DNA of 38,912 bases, from assembly GCA_035296965.1 (NCBI GenBank), contig DATGZX010000106.1:1-38912 (forward strand), in the 5' to 3' direction. A model generated the notes under the pieces. That model saw nothing but the letters and a program-made list of their open reading frames with translations. It did no database searches and was not told where the DNA came from. Within the stretch, counting starts at the first letter, position 1. Every line of letters begins with the position of its first letter. Below, piece by piece: positions 33,790 through 38,912 of the stretch. Position numbers and translations under genes: made by a program. The DNA is from DATGZX01 sp035296965. GTDB lineage: Bacteria; Planctomycetota; Planctomycetia; Gemmatales; Gemmataceae.

Positions 33790-35868
33790 ATGAAACGCTC
33801 GTCCCGGCTCTGCAACCGTTGGCTCCTTCCCAGCCTGCTTCTCCTCGCTTGCTTCGCCCGGGCAGGCGCAGCCGGACCCAGCACCGCCGATCAGCCGAGG
33901 TTCCTGGTTGGTCCCTATCTTCAGCTTCCGACACCGAGCGGGATCACCGTCATGTGGGAGACCGCCACCAAGCTTCCTGGACGCGTGGACTATGGCCCGA
34001 CGCGCGAACTCGGCCAGACGGCGGACGTCCCCAAGCCGACCGCGTTACACGAAGTGCAACTGACAGGATTAAAGGCGGCCACCACGTATTACTACCGGGT
34101 CCGCAGTGACGACCTGCAAAGCGAAATCTATCAATTTAAGACTGCTCCCGTCCTGGGGACCAAGCGCTGGCGGCTGGCCGTGTACGGAGACTCCCGTTCC
34201 AACCCTGCGACCCACCGCCTGGTGGCCGAGCAGATCGCCCAAGCCAAGGTTGACCTGATCGTCCACACGGGCGACATCGTGGCAGACGGCAGGGACCACG
34301 ACAGCTGGCGCAAGCAGTTCTTCGAACCGATTGAGCCTATCGCGCACTCGGTGCCGTGGGTGAGCACGATCGGCAATCACGAGCGCGACTCGCCGAACTA
34401 CTTTTCCTACATGGCCCTGCCGGGCAACAAACATTACTTCGGCTTCGACTACGCCGACGCCCACATCGTGTGCCTCGACAGCAACGCCTGGATCGAGAAG
34501 GGGCGTGACTCGGAACAATTTCGGTGGGTCATGGACGACCTGAGGCGGCGGCGCGACTCGACCTGGACCTTCGTCGCCTTCCATCATCCGTTGTTCAGCG
34601 CTCATGCCAAGCGTCCCGTCAATTCGCTGCGCTGGGACTGGGCCCCTTTGTTCCTGGATCCCGCGAACCGGGTGGATGGCGTCCTGACCGGGCACGATCA
34701 TTTCTACGCGCGCAACTGGCGCATGGGCCGGCTGGCCGAAAAGCCGCAAGCGGGCGTCCTGTTCCTGACCAGCGCCGGTGGAGGCGCCGGTCTCTACCAG
34801 TCCACGGCCCGGCGCTACGTGGCCGTCGAGAAGTCGGTCCATCACTTCACCCTCTTCGAATTCGACGGCGACCAGGTCACCATCACTCCCATCGACATCG
34901 CAGGCAAGAAGTTCGACCACTATGTGCTGACCAAGAATCCAACGCCGGCCGACGAGTTCTGTGCCTACGAGGTCGAGGAGCTGAGCCACTTCCTGCGCCA
35001 GGCTGTGGCCGCAGTGGCTCCGGTCCGCGCGGCCGAGGTGAAGACGACCTTGATCGATGATCGCTTGCACCTGCCGACCCGCTTCCTTATCCCTGTCTCC
35101 GGGGAGCTAACCTGGGAGCACGTGCCCGGCTGGAAGATCAAGACGCGGACGGCCCCCTTCATGCTGCAACCAGGGCAAGCCCTCGAAATCCCCCTGCAGG
35201 CGGAAGTGGCTCCCGGAGCATACTCCAAGGACCCTGAACTGACCATTGCCTTCAAAGCCGGCCAATTCCACAACCGGAGCTTGTCCGTCTCTCCGTTCCA
35301 GTTGGTGGGCCCCACGCGGCTGACGATCCAGAAGGCGGGTGCGACGGCCGCCGTGGATGGCAAGCTGAGTGCGCGGGCGTGGGAGCCGGTGACTGCCCAC
35401 TCGCTTCTGGGTATTCCGGGTTCCGGCGGTCGCGGCGAGCGCGTGCAGTTTTTGGCCAACGACCGGTGGGTCTACGTTGCCGCCAGGTTGGACTCGGCGG
35501 CGGAGGCCTCGGAGGAGCAGGTCCGGCTGGTCCTGAATGGGGGGAAGGTGACGCACACCTTCATCGTGCCGCGGGACGTGGCGCGCACGGAGGCGGCGGT
35601 TGGCGCCACGGAACTGACCGACAAGGCCTGGCGTGCTGCTGTGGCGTTGAACAAGGCCGCGTGGACAGCGGAGCTGGCCGTGCCCCGGTCGTTGTTCCCC
35701 GACTGGTCGCAGGTCCGGCTCGACTTCGTTCACCGCTACAACGTGGCGAAAGAGACGCGCGAACTGCACCTGTGCCCCAGCTATGTGATGGGGACCGACC
35801 CGGACCGGATCGCCGACTGGAAAGCGTCGCCCCTCCCGGAGCGCTGGGCGCGAGTTCGGCTGGAGTGA
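33790..35868 (+). CDS. Purple acid phosphatase-like metallophosphoesterase with CBM9-like tail
   Basis: 692-residue secreted protein. A Sec signal peptide spans about 1-28 (WLLPSLLLLACFARAGA). An FN3-like N-terminal domain of the purple acid phosphatase type follows (VGPYLQLPTPSGITVMWET, then TTYYYRVRS, 37-118). The phosphoesterase core has YGDSR (D134), HTGDIV (D162), GNHE (196-198), FHHPLFS and GHDHFY. After about residue 390 comes a beta-rich linker, and residues about 525-692 resemble a CBM9-type sugar-binding domain (AVDGKLSARAWEPV, DRWVYVAARL, WTAELAVPRSLFPDW). It likely releases phosphate from organic substrates while attached to a glycan surface; the attachment is inference. Confidence 0.93.
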   Translation: MKRSSRLCNRWLLPSLLLLACFARAGAAGPSTADQPRFLVGPYLQLPTPSGITVMWETATKLPGRVDYGPTRELGQTADVPKPTALHEVQLTGLKAATTYYYRVRSDDLQSEIYQFKTAPVLGTKRWRLAVYGDSRSNPATHRLVAEQIAQAKVDLIVHTGDIVADGRDHDSWRKQFFEPIEPIAHSVPWVSTIGNHERDSPNYFSYMALPGNKHYFGFDYADAHIVCLDSNAWIEKGRDSEQFRWVMDDLRRRRDSTWTFVAFHHPLFSAHAKRPVNSLRWDWAPLFLDPANRVDGVLTGHDHFYARNWRMGRLAEKPQAGVLFLTSAGGGAGLYQSTARRYVAVEKSVHHFTLFEFDGDQVTITPIDIAGKKFDHYVLTKNPTPADEFCAYEVEELSHFLRQAVAAVAPVRAAEVKTTLIDDRLHLPTRFLIPVSGELTWEHVPGWKIKTRTAPFMLQPGQALEIPLQAEVAPGAYSKDPELTIAFKAGQFHNRSLSVSPFQLVGPTRLTIQKAGATAAVDGKLSARAWEPVTAHSLLGIPGSGGRGERVQFLANDRWVYVAARLDSAAEASEEQVRLVLNGGKVTHTFIVPRDVARTEAAVGATELTDKAWRAAVALNKAAWTAELAVPRSLFPDWSQVRLDFVHRYNVAKETRELHLCPSYVMGTDPDRIADWKASPLPERWARVRLE

Positions 35869-36210
35869 GGCGGCGGCTCCCGACCGGCTTCAGCACTTGC
35901 CAGGACGCTGCACCAACGGCGACGGATGCGGTGGAACGGGCACGCGGCGACTCTCGGCTGGGCTTTATGGGGCTCGGCCGTGCCTCAAGCCGCCGTTCTT
36001 CGGCAACAGCCGGGCTGATGAGCAATCGGTTCATGCGACGCGATTACACGAGCACCTCAGCTGCGCCGCAATGCAAGCGGAATGATGGCTCCAGTTTCGA
36101 ATAAATGGGTCCGTTCCTCTCGCTTGCGAATGATCGTCTGGTCTACTAGCTTTCCCGCAAGACGTCTGAGCGACTGGCAGAATAGTGTCGAGGCGGTTAT
36201 TCTTGGCTGC
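35869..36210. other. Intergenic region upstream of the sigma factor
   Basis: No convincing gene; frames over it are compositional shadows. An upstream extension of the sigma factor frame to 36082 exists but has no family character. This region probably contains the promoter of the sigma factor/kinase pair. Confidence 0.45.
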
Positions 36211-36762
36211 ATGAGTGAAGTCACGCGCGTCCTGAACGCCATCGCGCAAGGCGATCCCCGCGTCGCCAACCAATTGCTGCCATTGGTCTACTGCGAGCTG
36301 CGCAAGCTCGCTGCCCAGAGAATGGCCAGCGAGAAGGCCGGCCAGACGCTCCAGCCCACGGCCCTTGTTCACGAGGCGTATCTGCGATTGGTCGGCGCCG
36401 GCGAGGAACGGCATTGGGACGGCCGGGGCCACTTCTTCTCCGCTGCCGCCGAGGCGATGCGGCGCATCCTCGTCGAAAACGCACGGCGCAAGAAAAGTAT
36501 CAAGCGGGGTGGAGCGCTGGGACGCGTGCCGCTGGCCGATGTCGCCGCCGCTCACCCCGACGAGCAGTTGCTTGCTCTCGACGAAGCGCTCGCCCGCCTA
36601 GCTGGCGAAGATCCACTCGCCGCACGCGTGGTCGACCTCCACCATTTTGCCGGCCTTCCGCACGAGCAAGTGGCTGAGATCCTTTACCTCACGATCTATC
36701 AAGCGCGGCAAAAGTGGACCTTTGCCCGGGCCTGGCTCAAGGCCGCTCTGAAAACTTTCTGA
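36211..36762 (+). CDS. ECF-type RNA polymerase sigma factor
   Basis: 183 residues from the ATG at 36211. Region 2 appears as VYCELRKLAAQRMASEKAG, then LQPTALVHEAYLRL, and FFSAAAEAMRRILVENARRKK. Region 4 (PLAARVVDLHHFAGLPHEQVAEIL, then WTFARAWLKAAL) carries the DNA-binding helix-turn-helix. This is the planctomycete ECF group, whose genes often sit beside protein kinase genes. The kinase gene starts 75 bases after its stop, on the same strand. The kinase probably regulates it or a target it controls. Confidence 0.95.
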   Translation: MSEVTRVLNAIAQGDPRVANQLLPLVYCELRKLAAQRMASEKAGQTLQPTALVHEAYLRLVGAGEERHWDGRGHFFSAAAEAMRRILVENARRKKSIKRGGALGRVPLADVAAAHPDEQLLALDEALARLAGEDPLAARVVDLHHFAGLPHEQVAEILYLTIYQARQKWTFARAWLKAALKTF

Positions 36763-36837
36763 GTTTTCACCGGATTTTTCGACAGCTTGGCGCCCCGATT
36801 ACGCATGATGAGGTAGATCCAGCCAAAGGAGTCTCTC

Positions 36838-38912
36838 ATGCCTCTTGATCCCGAGCGCGTTCAAGCCCTGTTCCTGGCGGCAGCCGAGCTGGCCGACCCC
36901 ACCGAGCGTGCCCCCTTCCTGGACCGCGAGTGTGCGAATAATCCGGAGTTACGGCGACGGCTTCTGGTCTTACTGAAGGCCCATGACGATTCCGGTAACT
37001 TGCCGCCGGCAGACGACCTGACCGGGGCGTTCAAGCCCGCAGCAGCGATCCTGAAGGGGGCACTGTCGGCCGGCCAGGTCTTCGCGGGGCGCTACAAACT
37101 CCGCGAGAAACTCGGCGAAGGCGGCATGGGCGAAGTCTGGGTCGCGGATCAGTCCGAGCCGGTCCAGCGGCGGATTGCCCTGAAGGTCATCAAGACCGGG
37201 CTCGATTCCGCGCGATTGCTTGCCCGCTTCGAGCAGGAACGTCAGGCGCTAGCCTTGATGGACCATCCCAATATCGCCAAAGTGTTGGACGCCGGCGTCA
37301 GCGATGACGGCCAGTCCTATTTCGTAATGGAGCTGGTCAAGGGGCTTTCGCTGACCAAGTACTGCGACGATGCCAGGCTGTCGCCAAAGGAGCGCCTGGA
37401 GCTGTTCATTCCGGTCTGCCAGGCGGTACAGCATGCCCATCAGAAGGGGATCATCCATCGTGACCTGAAACCGTCGAACATCTTGATAGGCCTGTACGAC
37501 GGCCGGCCGGTGCCCAAGGTCATCGACTTCGGGGTAGCCAAGGCAACCGGCCCGCGGCTCTCCGAACAGAGCATCTACACCGAAGTCGGCGCGCTCGTCG
37601 GCACCCTGGAATACATGTCGCCTGAGCAAGCCGAGCTGAACAACCTAGACATCGACACGCGGGCGGACATCTACTCATTGGGCGTGGTGCTCTACGAGCT
37701 ACTGACCGGGTCGCCGCCATTCACGCGCCAACAACTGCGAAGCGCCGCCTTCACGGAGATGCTGCGAATCATCCGCGAAGTCGAGCCGCCCAAGCCGAGC
37801 GCGAGGCTGTCCAGCTCGGATCTACTGCCGAGCATCGCGGCCAAGCGCAAGCTAGAGCCGCAACGGCTGACGCGCCTGGTCCACGGCGATCTGGACTGGA
37901 TCGTGATGAAGTGTCTGGAAAAGGACCGTGGCCGGCGCTACGAGACAGCCAACGGATTGGCGTTGGATGTGCTGCGTTATCTGCATGAGGAGCCGGTGCT
38001 GGCGGGTCCGCCGTCGGCGCGCTACAGGCTTCGCAAGTTCGTGCGACGCAATCGTGGCCCCGTGTTGGCGGCAGCCGGTTCTGCGGCGCTCGTGCTGCTA
38101 GGCATCGGCGGCCTGATTGCAGGCCTGGTCGCACTGGAAGCAGAGCAGCGCCATACGAAGGAAGCACTGCAACAGGTGCGAGTGGAGCAGCGACACACAG
38201 CAGAAGCACTGGACCAGGTGCAGCGGGAGCAAGCAAAGACACAAGAAGCGCTTCTCGCAGAGACTGCAGCGAAAGCGCAGGCCCGGAAGGCCTTGGACAT
38301 CCTAACGGACGACGTGGTCGAAAAAGTGTTTGCCAAGCAGCCCGTGCTCGGGGAAACGGAGAAGGGCTTCTTGCGGAATGTGCTGAAGTTCTACGAGCAA
38401 TTCACGCAAGAACTAGGCGACACGCCCGACGCACGGGAGCTGCGTGCCTCCGGGCATTTTCGCGTGGCCCTGATTCGTTACAGGCTGGGCCAGGCGGCTG
38501 ACGCCGAGACGGCCAACCGCGACGCTCTCGCAATCCGAAAACAACTGGCAGCCGACTTCCCCACTGTGGTGCCTTACCGCAAGGACCTCGCCACGAGTTA
38601 CAATAATCTGGGCGCACTGCTCGTGGCCACGGGTCGGGCCAGGGAAGCGGAGACGGCCTATCGCGACGCGGTCGGCATCCAGAAACAACTGGCCGCCGAC
38701 TTCCCCACTGCGACCGCCTACCGTTATGATCTGGCGGGAAGCCAGAGTAACCTCGGCCTACTGCTCGCGAACACGGGTCGTCCCAAGGAAGCGGAGACGG
38801 CCTACCGCGACGCCCTCGCCATCCAGAAACTATTGGCCACGGACTTCCCCACCGTGCCCGCGTACCGTCATGAACTGGCAAGGTGCCACAGTAACCTGGG
38901 CGTACTGTTCGC
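36838..38912 (+). CDS. Serine/threonine protein kinase with TPR repeats (incomplete at window end)
   Basis: About 691 codons are inside the window without a stop. AAAGGA precedes the ATG. Residues 1-80 form a helical lead-in typical of planctomycete kinases. The kinase domain has GEGGMGEVW (94-101), Lys in ALKVIK (K116), HRDLKPSN (207-214), DFG (230-232) and MSPEQA. A transmembrane segment (VLAAAGSAALVLLGIGGL) follows at about 400, then a coiled coil (EAEQRH, KEALQQV, EALDQV repeats). TPR units begin near 500, with period 48 residues, and run off the window. The kinase domain is cytoplasmic and the TPR part is probably outside. It likely senses a signal and controls the adjacent sigma factor or its regulon. 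Confidence 0.96.
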   Translation, partial: MPLDPERVQALFLAAAELADPTERAPFLDRECANNPELRRRLLVLLKAHDDSGNLPPADDLTGAFKPAAAILKGALSAGQVFAGRYKLREKLGEGGMGEVWVADQSEPVQRRIALKVIKTGLDSARLLARFEQERQALALMDHPNIAKVLDAGVSDDGQSYFVMELVKGLSLTKYCDDARLSPKERLELFIPVCQAVQHAHQKGIIHRDLKPSNILIGLYDGRPVPKVIDFGVAKATGPRLSEQSIYTEVGALVGTLEYMSPEQAELNNLDIDTRADIYSLGVVLYELLTGSPPFTRQQLRSAAFTEMLRIIREVEPPKPSARLSSSDLLPSIAAKRKLEPQRLTRLVHGDLDWIVMKCLEKDRGRRYETANGLALDVLRYLHEEPVLAGPPSARYRLRKFVRRNRGPVLAAAGSAALVLLGIGGLIAGLVALEAEQRHTKEALQQVRVEQRHTAEALDQVQREQAKTQEALLAETAAKAQARKALDILTDDVVEKVFAKQPVLGETEKGFLRNVLKFYEQFTQELGDTPDARELRASGHFRVALIRYRLGQAADAETANRDALAIRKQLAADFPTVVPYRKDLATSYNNLGALLVATGRAREAETAYRDAVGIQKQLAADFPTATAYRYDLAGSQSNLGLLLANTGRPKEAETAYRDALAIQKLLATDFPTVPAYRHELARCHSNLGVLF
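38500..38912 (+). repeat. 144-bp tandem repeat within the kinase TPR region
   Basis: The segment reading CAACTGGCAG/GCCGACTTCC at 38542 recurs at 38686 and, diverged, at 38830, a regular 144-base spacing. Each unit codes for a 48-residue TPR-type unit (EAETAYRDA, then Q-L-A-x-DFPT, LGxLL). The repeat array continues past the window. Confidence 0.85.

Noticed and set aside
34069..35070. 333-codon minus-strand ORF within the phosphoesterase gene
   Set aside because: It is antisense to the conserved metallophosphoesterase core and has no recognisable motifs.

Overview
The window looks like chromosomal DNA of a planctomycete, probably a Gemmata-like or related lineage. The evidence is a PSD1-type cytochrome c protein (DUF1549/DUF1553) followed by a DUF1501 protein, an ECF sigma factor next to a TPR-bearing Ser/Thr kinase, several Tat-exported enzymes, a secreted protein with an N-terminal LE(N/D)R-xxPS signature, DUF4214 repeats, a DUF3500 fragment and planctomycete-style leucine-rich repeat remains. 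No rRNA, tRNA, CRISPR array or intact insertion sequence was seen.

Region 1 (1-17108) looks like a carbohydrate-use locus. After a small HEAT-like ORF, three leftward genes encode exported proteins: a TIM-barrel sugar isomerase/epimerase, a Gfo/Idh/MocA oxidoreductase and an unrecognised glycosidase-like protein. Rightward from 5333 come a secreted beta-propeller glycosidase-like protein, a 1144-residue six-hairpin glycosidase-like protein, and a tight seven-gene cluster: MFS sugar transporter, SDR, split transketolase (N and C subunits), enolase-superfamily dehydratase, UlaG-like metallo-hydrolase, second SDR. Several of these genes overlap by 1 or 4 bases. The likely logic is extracellular cleavage, uptake, oxidation, lactone opening, dehydration and transketolase cleavage. 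The substrate is unknown.

Region 2 (17109-20341) holds a 533-residue conserved protein of unknown function on the minus strand. Its start codon lies directly behind a multi-hairpin element whose closing helix covers the ribosome binding site. Upstream are an HU-family protein and a small gene that appears frameshifted. A long inverted repeat lies downstream of the 533-residue gene.

Region 3 (20342-29455) contains the PSD1/DUF1501 pair, decayed DNA with a repeat shared with the region near 4.9 kb, an aldo/keto reductase, a decayed LRR gene, an exported metallo-beta-lactamase-fold enzyme and a CobW-type GTPase.

Region 4 (29640-38912) contains a large secreted beta-propeller/DUF4214 protein, a DUF3500 C-terminal fragment, a purple-acid-phosphatase-like enzyme with a CBM9-like tail, and the ECF sigma factor/Ser-Thr kinase pair. 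The kinase runs off the window.

A perfect 26-30 bp palindrome occurs three times (470-495, 4857-4886, 24692-24719). Around two copies, about 300 bp of flank is also similar, in inverted orientation. These look like remains of a dispersed element.
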